Notes under the pieces: generated by a model
Database searches by the model: none
What the model saw: only the letters and a program-made list of their open reading frames with translations
What the model was told of the DNA's origin: nothing
From: CAYVUI01 sp964454745
Lineage (GTDB): Bacteria; Planctomycetota; Phycisphaerae; Sedimentisphaerales; Anaerohalosphaeraceae
Assembly: GCA_964454745.1 (NCBI GenBank)
Contig: CAYVUI010000016.1
Span: 1 to 48,152, forward strand
Reading direction: 5' to 3'
DNA length: 48,152 nucleotides
Shown here: positions 15,836-24,318 of the stretch, in pieces
Position numbering within the stretch: the first letter of the stretch is position 1
How the letters are laid out: every line of letters starts with the position of its first letter
Made by a program: the position numbers and the translations under genes

Positions 15836-16849
15836 ATGGAAATACGTTACCTGGTCGATAAATCGCTGGATAATGAGTTGCTAAGTGGTGAGGAAATCGC
15901 TTTTCTGTTTGAAACGGAGGTGTTTTCAGATGAGTACGGGCTGATTTTATCGGCGGCCCAGCGGAAAAGCATCCATGCCAGCAGCGGTATTGCGGAAGTT
16001 CATGCCCAGGTGGGTCTTAATATCGCGCCTTGTCCGAGGAATTGCAGTTTTTGCGCCTTTGCCGCGAAAAACGGGATATTTAAAGATAATATTGTGCTTA
16101 CTGCTGAGAATGTGATTGAGAAGGCGAAAGTTTTTGAGACAGACGGCGCAAATGCAATCTACTTTATGGTGACGGCCCAGTACTCATTTGATAACTTCTG
16201 TGAAATTTCTCACAAAATCAGGGCAGCCTTGAAGCCCGATACGATGATGATTGCGAATATTGGTGATTTTAGTGCAGAACAAGCGAAGATGTTAAAACAG
16301 GCAGGATATTTTGGGATTTACCATGCGGTTCGTTTGGGAGAGGGCCGGGACAATGATATTCCGGTGGACAAGCGGTTTGCGACGTTTGAGGCCGCGAAGG
16401 AGGCGGGGCTGGTGCTGGGGACTTGCCTGGAACCGGTCGGGCCCGAGCATGATATCGCGGAACTGGTCGAAAAAACGATTATCACACGCGATGCAAAGCC
16501 TGCGTACAGCGGGGCGGCGAGGCGGATACTGATACCGGGAACTGAGATCGCAAAGCGCGGGATTGTGACCGAGGCAAGGATGGCACTGATCGTTGCGGTG
16601 GTTCGTTTGGCATTGCCGATGGAGATTCGCGGGAACTGCACGCATGAGCCGACGGTGCTGGGCGCGACCGCGGGGGCGAACCTGCTCTGGGCGGAGAGTG
16701 GATCGAACCCGAGGGATACCCAGGCCGAGACCGATGAGCAGCGGGGCATGACGGTAGAGCAGTGCCGCAATTGCCTGCGAGAGGCGCAGTGGGATGTGCT
16801 GGAAGGGCCGTCTGTTTTCTATCGGCAAGCCAGTGCCGTTAAAGTATAG
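15836..16849 (+). CDS. BioB-like radical SAM enzyme
   Basis: A radical SAM protein of 337 residues with the 4Fe-4S motif CPRNCSFC (Cys 66, 70 and 73). The TIM-barrel pattern and the C-terminal segment GATAGANLLWAESGSNPRDT resemble the biotin synthase/HydE/PylB group with its BATS-type end. True biotin synthase is doubtful: no bio genes are nearby and the motif context differs. The ATG at 15836 with AAAGGGGG five bases before it is preferred to an upstream TTG. It leads a plus-strand series with a TVP38-type gene 29 bases downstream and the TIGR04283/TIGR04282 transferases. Those transferases are often found near radical SAM enzymes, but usually of a different family. The substrate is unknown. 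Confidence 0.8.
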   Translation: MEIRYLVDKSLDNELLSGEEIAFLFETEVFSDEYGLILSAAQRKSIHASSGIAEVHAQVGLNIAPCPRNCSFCAFAAKNGIFKDNIVLTAENVIEKAKVFETDGANAIYFMVTAQYSFDNFCEISHKIRAALKPDTMMIANIGDFSAEQAKMLKQAGYFGIYHAVRLGEGRDNDIPVDKRFATFEAAKEAGLVLGTCLEPVGPEHDIAELVEKTIITRDAKPAYSGAARRILIPGTEIAKRGIVTEARMALIVAVVRLALPMEIRGNCTHEPTVLGATAGANLLWAESGSNPRDTQAETDEQRGMTVEQCRNCLREAQWDVLEGPSVFYRQASAVKV

Positions 16850-16878
16850 TTTGCATATCACTGTTGGGGTTTTGCTCA

Positions 16879-17595
16879 ATGAACAAGCAGAAATGGGTCA
16901 GGGTTGCCTTGTTTGCGGTGCTGGTGATTGGGATACTCACAGCGGTTTATTTTGGGCAAAATTACATCTCTTTTGAGAAAATCCAGGAGAGCCGGGATCA
17001 GATTTCGTCCTCGTATGAGAATAACCGGATTTTATTTATCACGGGTTATTTTCTCTTGTATATTTTGTCGGTCGTTTTCGCGATGCCGGGTGCGGCGATT
17101 TTGACGATGCTGGCCGGGGCGGTTTTTGGGCTGGTAATGGGAGTGGTTATTGTATCCTTTGCCAGTTCGATTGGTGCGCTGCTTTCGTTTCTGGCCGCGC
17201 GTTATTTATTTCGAGGCTGGGTGGAGGCAAAATTCGGGGAAAAACTTCAAACCATACATCAGGGCCTTGAAAGGGAGGGGGCGTTCTACTTGTTTACGAT
17301 GCGGCTGATTCCGATCTTTCCCTATTTTATCATTAACCCGGTGTTCGGGCTGACACGAATTCGGGCCTGGACTTTTTACTGGGTTTCGCAGGTCGGGATG
17401 TTCGCGGGAACGGTGGTATTTGTGAACGCGGGAACGCAGCTTGCCCAAATTGACTCGGCCAGGGATGTCGTTTCTTTTCGGCTCCTGGGGTCATTCGCCC
17501 TGATCGGGATTTTTCCGCTTGTGGTGAAAAAGCTAATCCATCAGTTACGACATGCCAAAGGCCCTGAAAAAAATCCAACCGAATCTTCTGAGTAA
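16879..17595 (+). CDS. TVP38/TMEM64 (DedA-like) membrane protein
   Basis: An integral membrane protein of 238 residues of the TVP38/TMEM64 family. The N-terminal membrane helix is followed by several more segments, a Gly/Ala-rich hairpin (FAMPGAAILTMLAGAVFGLV) and the conserved MRLIPIFPYFIINPVFGL re-entrant motif. Related DedA-superfamily proteins move or scramble lipid carriers. The ATG at 16879 is used rather than a TTG at 16864. It lies between the radical SAM gene and a glycosyltransferase gene with gaps of 29 and 15 bases, so cotranscription is likely. Confidence 0.88.
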   Translation: MNKQKWVRVALFAVLVIGILTAVYFGQNYISFEKIQESRDQISSSYENNRILFITGYFLLYILSVVFAMPGAAILTMLAGAVFGLVMGVVIVSFASSIGALLSFLAARYLFRGWVEAKFGEKLQTIHQGLEREGAFYLFTMRLIPIFPYFIINPVFGLTRIRAWTFYWVSQVGMFAGTVVFVNAGTQLAQIDSARDVVSFRLLGSFALIGIFPLVVKKLIHQLRHAKGPEKNPTESSE

Positions 17596-17610
17596 TTTCC
17601 ACATTGATCA

Positions 17611-18327
17611 ATGAATCAAACTGACATAGACATTTCTATTATTATTCCCGTTTTTAACGAGCAGCGTCGTATAAACGACACGCTGGCCGGGCTTTACAAA
17701 CAGGAGGGAATTGACCGGCGCGAGATCATTGTCGTGGACGGCGGTCCGGATGGGGGGACTCTTGAGGTTATCGAGCAGAAGCGGGATAATCTTATCATGT
17801 GCAAATCCAGGCCCGGCAGGGCGGTTCAGATGAATACCGGGGCTGCGCAGGCAAAGGGAAATGTTCTCCTGTTTTTACACGGTGATACGCAATTGCCAAA
17901 AGGCGGGCTAACGGCTGTAAAGGATGCGGTGTGCGATGGGGGCGTATTGGCTGGTGCATTTGGGCTTAAGATTGATTCCAGGAAGTGGATATTCAAGGTA
18001 ATTTCGAGGGTGATTAACGTTCGCTGCAGGATGACGCGGATACCTTACGGGGACCAGGGGCAGTTTTTTAATCGTGACTTTTTTCACGAGTTGGGCGGAT
18101 ATAAAGAGATCGAGTTGATGGAGGATGTTGAGATTATGCGGCGGCTGCGAATGCGGAAAATACCTATATCTTTGCTTCCAATTCAGACGCTGACTTCGCC
18201 GAGAAGGTGGGAGATTGAGGGAATTGTTTATTGTACTCTCCGCAACTGGATGATTATGACGCTTTATCTGCTTGGGGTATCACCCGGGCGACTGGCAAAA
18301 TGGTACCGAAACAGCCGGAAAAAATAG
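17611..18327 (+). CDS. TIGR04283-type family 2 glycosyltransferase
   Basis: A GT-A fold transferase of 238 residues. DISIIIPVFNE starts the nucleotide-binding fold, FLHGDTQLP carries the metal-binding acidic site, and ELMEDVEIMRRLR carries the acidic catalytic element. This pattern matches TIGR04283 (rSAM/selenodomain-associated transferase 2), linked by annotation to arsenosugar synthesis. Its usual partner, a TIGR04282 protein, is encoded 1 kb downstream, separated by two AT-rich lipoprotein genes. The acceptor is unknown. No ArsM or ArsS homologue is in the window, so an arsenosugar role is not supported here. Confidence 0.88.
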   Translation: MNQTDIDISIIIPVFNEQRRINDTLAGLYKQEGIDRREIIVVDGGPDGGTLEVIEQKRDNLIMCKSRPGRAVQMNTGAAQAKGNVLLFLHGDTQLPKGGLTAVKDAVCDGGVLAGAFGLKIDSRKWIFKVISRVINVRCRMTRIPYGDQGQFFNRDFFHELGGYKEIELMEDVEIMRRLRMRKIPISLLPIQTLTSPRRWEIEGIVYCTLRNWMIMTLYLLGVSPGRLAKWYRNSRKK

Positions 18328-18386
18328 ACCAGACAGTTGCAAGGGGTGTCTACCAAAAAAGAAGCAATTTTGCTCCCAAAAAAGAG

Positions 18387-18414
18387 TTGAGTCTTTTCTG
18401 ATTTTGGCTATTGT
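18387..18414 (+). promoter_or_regulatory. Candidate promoter for the small lipoprotein genes
   Basis: TTGAGT (18387-18392) and TATTGT (18409-18414) are 16 bases apart in an AT-rich gap of 136 bases after the glycosyltransferase gene. A run of ten T at 18441-18450 follows before the ribosome site, without a clear hairpin. Confidence 0.35.
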
Positions 18415-18463
18415 GTTTATAAAGCTAATTTTCGGGGACATTTTTTTTTTGAAGGGAGCGAAT

Positions 18464-18844
18464 ATGAGAACTGCTTTGATTGGTTGTTTGGCTTTCGTGG
18501 TTTTATTTATGGGTTGCAATGAAAGCAACAAAGAATTGCCGACCGAAAGTAACCTCACAGCGGGTATGGCAAAACTTAAAATCGAAAAAGGTAAAACCAC
18601 CCAAAGTGAAATCATGGAAATCTTTGGACCGCCTGATTTGGTTACTCATAAGAATGATTATCAAGTTTGGACATATGATAAAATCAAATATGATATCCAT
18701 AAAAGTGACACCTATTGGAACGTAATTGTTGGTGGAGCCTCAGATACACATCAAAAATCCAGTTCTACTTCGACAATGCTAATTATCTATTTTGATTCTT
18801 CTGACATTGTTCAAGACTATCGTATGAATGTAACTCGGTTTTAA
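18464..18844 (+). CDS. Small lipoprotein with BamE/SmpA-like fold
   Basis: A lipoprotein of 126 residues. The signal ends in the lipobox LFMGC. The mature part has KLKIEKGKTTQSEIMEIFGPPD followed by YQVWTYDKIKY, the pattern of SmpA/BamE-like domains in which a helix is followed by a strand ending in W-Y. Such proteins bind or support outer-membrane assembly machines or regulate other lipoproteins. The ATG at 18464 has GAAGGGAG upstream. Base composition is visibly richer in A and T than the genes on either side, which suggests a separate origin. It is 15 bases from the next lipoprotein gene. Confidence 0.8.
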   Translation: MRTALIGCLAFVVLFMGCNESNKELPTESNLTAGMAKLKIEKGKTTQSEIMEIFGPPDLVTHKNDYQVWTYDKIKYDIHKSDTYWNVIVGGASDTHQKSSSTSTMLIIYFDSSDIVQDYRMNVTRF

Positions 18845-18859
18845 TAGTAAGGGAAGAAA

Positions 18860-19315
18860 ATGAAAAGGTTTATATTTATTTCAATAGTCCTCGGTCTCGC
18901 AGCTGGATGTAGTTCAACACCTAAGTATTCTCAGGCACAATTGAATTCAATTGAAACCAGAGAAGTTGAAGCAGACTTTAATAAGACATTCAATGCCGCT
19001 TCAAGCGCTCTATTTGATGCTGGTTACACAATTTCAATGTCTGACAGACAGGCAGGTCTTCTAACAGGGACACAAGCTGTAGACCGTAGTGCTGACAGGT
19101 TTTGGATATCACGTTACATTGAAGATACAAAATTTGCCATTTCTGTTCAAGTGAGAGAACAATCCTCCAATATGTGCGCCATTAGAGTAAAGATGTCCAG
19201 AAACGGCCAACCTTTTGTTGATAAAGAAGCGATCGATGAAATTTGGGTTCTGATGCAAAGGCAAGTCTTGATGAAAGAACCTCTTGAATCCGAAGAAATC
19301 GCTGTAGAAAGCTAA
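18860..19315 (+). CDS. Small lipoprotein of unknown function
   Basis: A lipoprotein of 151 residues with signal MKRFIFISIVLGLAAGC and lipobox LAAGC. The mature part starts SSTPKYSQAQ and has one alpha/beta domain (FNAASSALFDAGYTISMSDRQAG, then FAISVQVREQ). That pattern of a helix, a degraded-substrate-like strand and a short beta-sheet is common in small envelope lipoproteins. I do not recognise a named family. It has the same AT-rich composition as the gene before it, and GGGAAGAAA precedes the ATG. The two form a small unit. Confidence 0.75.
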   Translation: MKRFIFISIVLGLAAGCSSTPKYSQAQLNSIETREVEADFNKTFNAASSALFDAGYTISMSDRQAGLLTGTQAVDRSADRFWISRYIEDTKFAISVQVREQSSNMCAIRVKMSRNGQPFVDKEAIDEIWVLMQRQVLMKEPLESEEIAVES

Positions 19316-19384
19316 GGTGGAACAAGTTTATAAAAGTCAAAATGAAGATAAAGATACAAGGTGGCCAGATTGCCAAAGAGACCG

Positions 19385-20059
19385 ATGTCTCTCTTGAGTG
19401 AAAATGTACTGATTCTTTTTGCCAGGTATCCCGAGGCCGGTGAGGTCAAGACGCGGCTGGCTGAGTCCATTGGAGCTAAGCCAGCGTGTGAGTTGTATTC
19501 CGCGTTCCTGGTGGATTCACTGGCCAGGGCAATTGCGCTTGAGGATTGCGATACGGCGGTTTGTTTTTCACCGCTGGAGAAGGAGCGTGAATTTAAGGAC
19601 ATCCTGGGCCATGACATCCGCTTTTTTTCACAAAAGGGGGAGGATATCGGGCAGAGGATGTACAATGCGTTCGAGAGCGTTTTTGCGCTGGGCTATCAAC
19701 GGGCGATTCTGATTGGCGTAGATTTGCCGGACCTGCCGGGGCAGTTTCTTACAGCAGCCTTCAGGGAACTCAACGCAAATCCCGCGGTGCTGGGGCCTGC
19801 TGAAGATGGGGGGTATTACCTGGTCGGATTCAATGCGCGCGTACATTCGAGTGAGTTCTTTACAGATATCGAGTGGTCCGGGCCGGCGGTTTTTGAGAAG
19901 ACCGTGGAAAAGTTTAATAAGGCCGACGTTTCCTATGAGGTATTGGAGGAATGGAGAGATGTTGACACTGTCGAGGATTTGAGGGCCCTATATGAAAGGG
20001 CTGCACTGGAGAGCCAGTGTCCGCAAACCTTTAGCTATCTGCAAAAATTCTTCGGGTAA
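19385..20059 (+). CDS. TIGR04282-type (DUF2064) transferase
   Basis: A GT-A-like nucleotidyl/glycosyl transferase of 224 residues. VLILFARYPEAGEVKTRLA at the N-terminus, IGVDLPDLPGQFL in the middle and GPAEDGGYYLVG define the DUF2064/TIGR04282 family (rSAM/selenodomain-associated transferase 1). It should work with the TIGR04283 protein. The ATG at 19385 with AAGAGA is preferred to a GTG at 19361. The gene resumes the GC-richer composition of the region after the lipoprotein pair. Confidence 0.88.
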   Translation: MSLLSENVLILFARYPEAGEVKTRLAESIGAKPACELYSAFLVDSLARAIALEDCDTAVCFSPLEKEREFKDILGHDIRFFSQKGEDIGQRMYNAFESVFALGYQRAILIGVDLPDLPGQFLTAAFRELNANPAVLGPAEDGGYYLVGFNARVHSSEFFTDIEWSGPAVFEKTVEKFNKADVSYEVLEEWRDVDTVEDLRALYERAALESQCPQTFSYLQKFFG

Positions 20060-20149
20060 TGCTGATTTCTCCTGCCGGGCTTGCCAACAACGTGCAAACC
20101 TGATATGGTAGGCTGAAAATCAGTATTTAAAGAGATACCGGAGTGAAAA

Positions 20150-21343
20150 ATGGACAAAATTGTCAAGATCCAGGACGGGTTTTTCTGGGCGGGTGTAAAC
20201 GATCATTTGACTTCGCTTTTTGAGTCGGTCTGGCCGATACCGCTTGGGATCAATTATAACGCGTATGTTTTGACGGGCGGGACGAATGTCGTTTTTGATA
20301 CCGTCAAGGACTGCTTTTTCCCGGAATTTATCCGCAATATCCGCCTGGCGGTTGGTGAAGGGGGAAAGGTTGATTACCTCGTATTGCATCACCTCGAGCC
20401 GGACCATTCGGGATCGCTCAAGACGCTGCTGGACTTGTACCCGGATATGAAAATCATCGGCAACAAGCGGACGGCTGAATTTTTGCAGCATTTGTACGGC
20501 GGTCTGGATTCGATTGAGATCGTGGAAGACGGCCAGACGCTTAGCCTTGGGGACCATAAGCTTACGTTTTACCTGACGCCGATGGTTCACTGGCCTGAGA
20601 CGATGATGACCTGGATCGAGGAGCGGAACCTGCTGCTAAGCGGGGATGCGTTTGGTTCGTTTGGTGCGATTGATGGGGCGATATTTGATGACCAGATCAA
20701 TCTTGGAGAATACGAACCGGAGATTGTTCGTTATTATTCCAATATCGTGGCCAAGTACAGCCCGATGGTTCAAAGGGCATTGCAGAAGCTGTCCGGGCTG
20801 GATGTGAAGCTGATTGCGCCGCTGCATGGCCCTGTGTGGCGAAAGGATGTGGGGTATATTGTGTCGCTGTATGACCGGCTCTCGAAGCAGGAGGGCAAGC
20901 CGGGCGTGGTGATCGCCTATGGTTCGATGTATGGCAATACCGAGGGGATGATGGAGGCGGTGCACCGGGGGATCGTGAAGACGGGCGTTGACCAGGTGCG
21001 GGTGCATAATGTATCGCTGACGCATGTTTCGTATGTCCTGAGGGATATCTGGAATTACAAGGGGCTCGCTCTGGCGGCGCCAACGTACGATACGCGGCTT
21101 TTCCCGCCGATGGATTACCTTGTGCGGCTTTTGATGGGCAAGATGGTCAAGAACAAGAAGGTCGGGCTGTTTGGAACGTTTGGCTGGAGCGGCGGGGGCG
21201 TAAGTTCGCTGGCTGAGATGATGGAGCAGTGCAAGCTCGAGCTGGTTCACGAGCCGGTTGAATCGCGTTTTACCCCGGTGGACAACGACCTGGATGAATG
21301 CTACCAGATCGGCATTACCCTGGGCAAGGCGGTACAGGAATAA
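20150..21343 (+). CDS. fprA: FprA-type flavodiiron protein
   Basis: A cytoplasmic oxygen and/or NO reductase of 397 residues, the normal length. A metallo-beta-lactamase domain (about 1-250) binds two irons: HHLEPDHSG near residue 79 gives the H-x-E-x-D-H ligands, with further ligands in MVHWPE (near 147), SGDAFG (near 166) and PLHGP (near 227). A flavodoxin domain follows (AYGSMYGNTE, then TYDTRLFP and GTFGWSGG). These proteins protect anaerobes from oxygen or NO and take electrons from rubredoxin or F420; no partner is encoded nearby. It starts 90 bases after the TIGR04282 gene, and its stop is 9 bases from the convergent dehydrogenase stop. Confidence 0.96.
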   Translation: MDKIVKIQDGFFWAGVNDHLTSLFESVWPIPLGINYNAYVLTGGTNVVFDTVKDCFFPEFIRNIRLAVGEGGKVDYLVLHHLEPDHSGSLKTLLDLYPDMKIIGNKRTAEFLQHLYGGLDSIEIVEDGQTLSLGDHKLTFYLTPMVHWPETMMTWIEERNLLLSGDAFGSFGAIDGAIFDDQINLGEYEPEIVRYYSNIVAKYSPMVQRALQKLSGLDVKLIAPLHGPVWRKDVGYIVSLYDRLSKQEGKPGVVIAYGSMYGNTEGMMEAVHRGIVKTGVDQVRVHNVSLTHVSYVLRDIWNYKGLALAAPTYDTRLFPPMDYLVRLLMGKMVKNKKVGLFGTFGWSGGGVSSLAEMMEQCKLELVHEPVESRFTPVDNDLDECYQIGITLGKAVQE

Positions 21344-21352
21344 CGCGGGTGG

Positions 21353-22117
21353 TTACACGCAGGCCAGCATGCCGCCGTCTACATAGAGGATGTGCCCGTT
21401 GATATAGCTTGAAGCCTTGGAAGCGAGGAAGATTGCGGCCCCGATGAGTTCTTCGGGCTTGCCCCAGCGGTTGGATGGGGTGCGAGCGCAGAGCCATGCG
21501 TTGAAGTCTTTGTCCTCGACGAGTTTTCTGGTCATATCCGTTTCGAAGTAGCCCGGTCCGATGGCGTTGGCCTGGATGTTGTGTTTGCCCCATTCGGTTG
21601 CCATGGCGCGTGTGAGCATCTTTAGACCGCCCTTGGAGGCGGCATAGGGGGCGATGGTCGGGCGGCCCAGTTCGCTCTGCATCGAGCAGATGTTGATAAT
21701 CTTGCCGGCCTTGCGCTGGATCATATCGGGAACAATATATTTCGTGACCAGAAACGCGCTGGTCAGGTTGGCGGTGAGGATCTTTTGCCAGTCTTCGGGT
21801 TCGAAATCTTCGAGCGGTCCGCGGATCTGGATGCCGGCGTTATTGACGAGGATATCCACCGGGCCGTTTTGCTTTTTGATGGCGGCAATCCCTGCTTCTA
21901 CTTCATCGGCTTTGGTGACATCGAATGCGCAGGTGGTGCAATCGAGTCCTTCGCTTTTGAGTGCATCGGCTGCCTGGGCAAGGGTTTCGGGATTTCGGCC
22001 GTTTAGGATTACATTGGCCCCGGCCTGTGCGAGGCCTTTGGCGAGGGTAAGCCCAAGCCCGCGGCTCGATCCGGTGACCAGTGCGGTTTTTCCGTTGATA
22101 TCGAAGAGATTGTTCAT
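21353..22117 (-). CDS. idnO: SDR gluconate 5-dehydrogenase-like (IdnO/Gno)
   Basis: A short-chain dehydrogenase/reductase of 254 residues. The cofactor site is TGSSRGLG, followed by NNAG and the YAASK catalytic motif. INICSMQSELGR, GPGYFETDMT and SSYINGHILYVDGGM are close to gluconate 5-dehydrogenase (IdnO), more so than to KduD. It would interconvert 5-keto-D-gluconate and gluconate or a similar 5-keto acid. It is the last gene of an operon with an IolB-type isomerase and a TRAP transporter. The ATG at 22117 is chosen because the frame is open further upstream into the isomerase gene. Confidence 0.88.
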   Translation of the reverse strand: MNNLFDINGKTALVTGSSRGLGLTLAKGLAQAGANVILNGRNPETLAQAADALKSEGLDCTTCAFDVTKADEVEAGIAAIKKQNGPVDILVNNAGIQIRGPLEDFEPEDWQKILTANLTSAFLVTKYIVPDMIQRKAGKIINICSMQSELGRPTIAPYAASKGGLKMLTRAMATEWGKHNIQANAIGPGYFETDMTRKLVEDKDFNAWLCARTPSNRWGKPEELIGAAIFLASKASSYINGHILYVDGGMLACV

Positions 22118-22143
22118 TTCATTGCCTGCCTGGATTTTCGGGT

Positions 22144-22995
22144 TTACTGTTTGAATTTGTCCCGCATGGCCCCGATGCCGGGGATTTTGTCCATGAGCGG
22201 TCGGTATTCTTCTTTGAAGTTCTGGATCAGGGACCGCTGGGTGTGGCCGACGAGGATTGTGAAGATGTATTCCATGTTGCACGGCGAGGTGACGGTGGGG
22301 TGGTAGCCCTTGTCGATGATGACGGTGTCGCCGCTGCGGGTCATGTAGACCTGGTCGGAGTTGTCGTCGAATACGAACTGGCCGCCGAAGCCGTTTTCGG
22401 GGTTGAAGCGGTAATGGTAGACCTCTTCAAAGGCGGTTTCCTCGATGTTTTCACCGTCGATATGGTCGGTGTCGTGCTTGTGCGGGGGGTAGCCGTTCCA
22501 GCAGCCGCCGTCGGCGAAGAGTTCGCTGACCAGCAGGTTGCCCGCGCGGCCTTTGGCGTTGTGGCCGAGGACGTGGAAGATGCGGCGACGGCTGTGGGTA
22601 TCGGGTGAGCCGACATCGACCATTTCCACCTCGTCGGGTGTGACACGGAAGGGTTCGTATTTCGTGTTGCATTTTCCGCCGGCAACCGCGATCTCGACCT
22701 GGTCGGATACACAGGTGACCTGTACTTCGGCGTCGATGGGGGCGTAGACGGAATCGGCATTGCCGGACCAGATGTCCTTTCTCTGACCGACCTGCTCAAA
22801 CGGTGTGTTATTCACGGTAATGTCACAGGTGCCGCTCATGACGACGTAAACGCTTTCAAAGCCTGCAAGGGATGTGTTGAAGGTTTCGCCTTTTTTGAGC
22901 CGGACGAGGTTGAAATACGTCAGGTTCAGCTCCGGGTGGGAGGCGTCGATGATCGGCTGATTTTTGTTGTCATAATTTTTGATTTTTTCAGGCAT
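22144..22995 (-). CDS. iolB: IolB-type isomerase (KduI/IolB superfamily)
   Basis: A cytoplasmic bicupin isomerase of 283 residues. The metal site shows as GYPPHKHDTD and EEVYHYR with GYHP further on, as in 5-deoxy-glucuronate isomerase (IolB). The match is clearly better to IolB than to KduI. IolB normally acts in myo-inositol breakdown, but no other iol gene is here. It lies between a TRAP dctM (30 bases upstream) and the IdnO-type gene (26 bases downstream). A strong GGAG ribosome site precedes the ATG. In this setting it may act on a keto-uronate instead; that is inference. Confidence 0.88.
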   Translation of the reverse strand: MPEKIKNYDNKNQPIIDASHPELNLTYFNLVRLKKGETFNTSLAGFESVYVVMSGTCDITVNNTPFEQVGQRKDIWSGNADSVYAPIDAEVQVTCVSDQVEIAVAGGKCNTKYEPFRVTPDEVEMVDVGSPDTHSRRRIFHVLGHNAKGRAGNLLVSELFADGGCWNGYPPHKHDTDHIDGENIEETAFEEVYHYRFNPENGFGGQFVFDDNSDQVYMTRSGDTVIIDKGYHPTVTSPCNMEYIFTILVGHTQRSLIQNFKEEYRPLMDKIPGIGAMRDKFKQ

Positions 22996-23025
22996 TTTTT
23001 TCTCCTGTCTTTTGTTTACAAGTTC

Positions 23026-24318
23026 TTATTGTGCTCCAAGGAAATGATGCGGTATCGCTGTGCAGATCGCGGGGACGAATACGCACAGCAACAGGATGAT
23101 AATCAGGGTTATAATAAACGGCAGGCAGTATTTTACCGTTTGGTCGTAGGGGGTTTGGGCGACGCTGGTTGCCACAAAGAGCAGGACGGCAACGGGCGGT
23201 GTGGTGGCACCAATTTGGGTGGCGAAGACCATCAGCAGGCCCAGGTGGATTGGATCAAAGCCGAAGGCCCGGCTGATATAGGTGATGACGGGGATCATGA
23301 TGACCAGCACCGCCAGCGATTCGATGAACATGGTCATGAACATCATCGAGAAGATCAGCAGCAGCAGTACGACGGTTTTGTTGGAGGAGATTCCAAGGAT
23401 CAGGTTGAGCATGATCTCGTTGAAGTCGAGGTAGGTCAGCAGCCAGCCCAGCGCCCCGGCGACGGAGATGATGCCGACGACCATCGCGGAGGTGACCGCG
23501 GAGCGGACGAAGATTTCGGGCAGGTCTTTGAGTGTGACCTTGCGGTAGACGAACATCGCGATGATGAGCGAATAAACGCAGGCGACTACGCCGGCCTCGG
23601 TGGCGGTAAATACGCCGGTCAGGATGCCGCCGAGAATGATAATCGGTGCGAGAATGGCAACCCAGACGTTTTTGAGAGATTTGAAGATTCTGATGAGATT
23701 AAAGCTGCCGGTGGTTTTGCGAAGTTCCGCGAACGAGGGCAGGAATGAGTGCAGGTAAATCGCGATCATGAGGGCCAGGCCGATGATGATGCCGGGCAGG
23801 ATGCCGGCCAGGAACAATCCGCCGATGGAGACGCCGGCCATTGCGCCGTAGACGATCATGGTCATACTGGGCGGGATGATCGGGCCGATGGTGCCGCCGG
23901 TGGCCAGCAGTGAGGCGGCAAAGCCGGGTTTGTAGCCGCGTTCTTTCATGGCGGGGATCAGGATCGAGCCGATGGCGACGGTCGCGGCGGTAGATGAGCC
24001 CGAAACGTTGGCGAAGATCATGTTCGAGAGGACCGATGCATGACCCAGGCCGCCGCGGAGGTGTCCGACGACGTTTTCCGCGAATTCGACCATGCGCTTA
24101 CTGAGGCCGCCTTTGCTCATGAGTTCACCGGCGAGGATGAAATACGGCATGGCCAGCAGACTGAAGGAATCAAGCATGGCGAACATTTTCTGGGGGAACA
24201 GGGCTGGTTCGATCTGGTTGAGCAGGAAGCCGACCAGGCCCACGATGCCGATTGCCAGCAGGACGGGTGTGCCGGTGAGGATAAAGACCAAAAGCAGGAT
24301 GAACAGCCCGGCGAGCAT
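23026..24318 (-). CDS. dctM: TRAP transporter large permease (DctM), set 1
   Basis: An inner-membrane protein of 430 residues with about twelve membrane segments, the large subunit of a tripartite ATP-independent periplasmic transporter. Hallmarks are SFSLLAMPYFILAGELM, FANVSGSSTAATVAIGS and TGGTIGPIIPPSMTMIVYG. It is driven by a sodium or proton gradient. The start ATG directly follows the dctQ stop (TAAATG). The operon order is dctP, dctQ, dctM, iolB, idnO, so the substrate is probably a sugar acid handled by the last two enzymes. Confidence 0.96.
   Translation of the reverse strand: MLAGLFILLLVFILTGTPVLLAIGIVGLVGFLLNQIEPALFPQKMFAMLDSFSLLAMPYFILAGELMSKGGLSKRMVEFAENVVGHLRGGLGHASVLSNMIFANVSGSSTAATVAIGSILIPAMKERGYKPGFAASLLATGGTIGPIIPPSMTMIVYGAMAGVSIGGLFLAGILPGIIIGLALMIAIYLHSFLPSFAELRKTTGSFNLIRIFKSLKNVWVAILAPIIILGGILTGVFTATEAGVVACVYSLIIAMFVYRKVTLKDLPEIFVRSAVTSAMVVGIISVAGALGWLLTYLDFNEIMLNLILGISSNKTVVLLLLIFSMMFMTMFIESLAVLVIMIPVITYISRAFGFDPIHLGLLMVFATQIGATTPPVAVLLFVATSVAQTPYDQTVKYCLPFIITLIIILLLCVFVPAICTAIPHHFLGAQ

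Noticed and set aside
15836..16849. Biotin synthase (bioB)
   Set aside because: The iron-sulfur motif and C-terminal region are only BioB-like, and no biotin gene is present; a specific symbol would overstate the evidence.
21353..22117. KduD (2-deoxy-3-keto-gluconate 5-dehydrogenase)
   Set aside because: Segments such as INICSMQSELGR and LYVDGGM match IdnO/Gno more closely than KduD.
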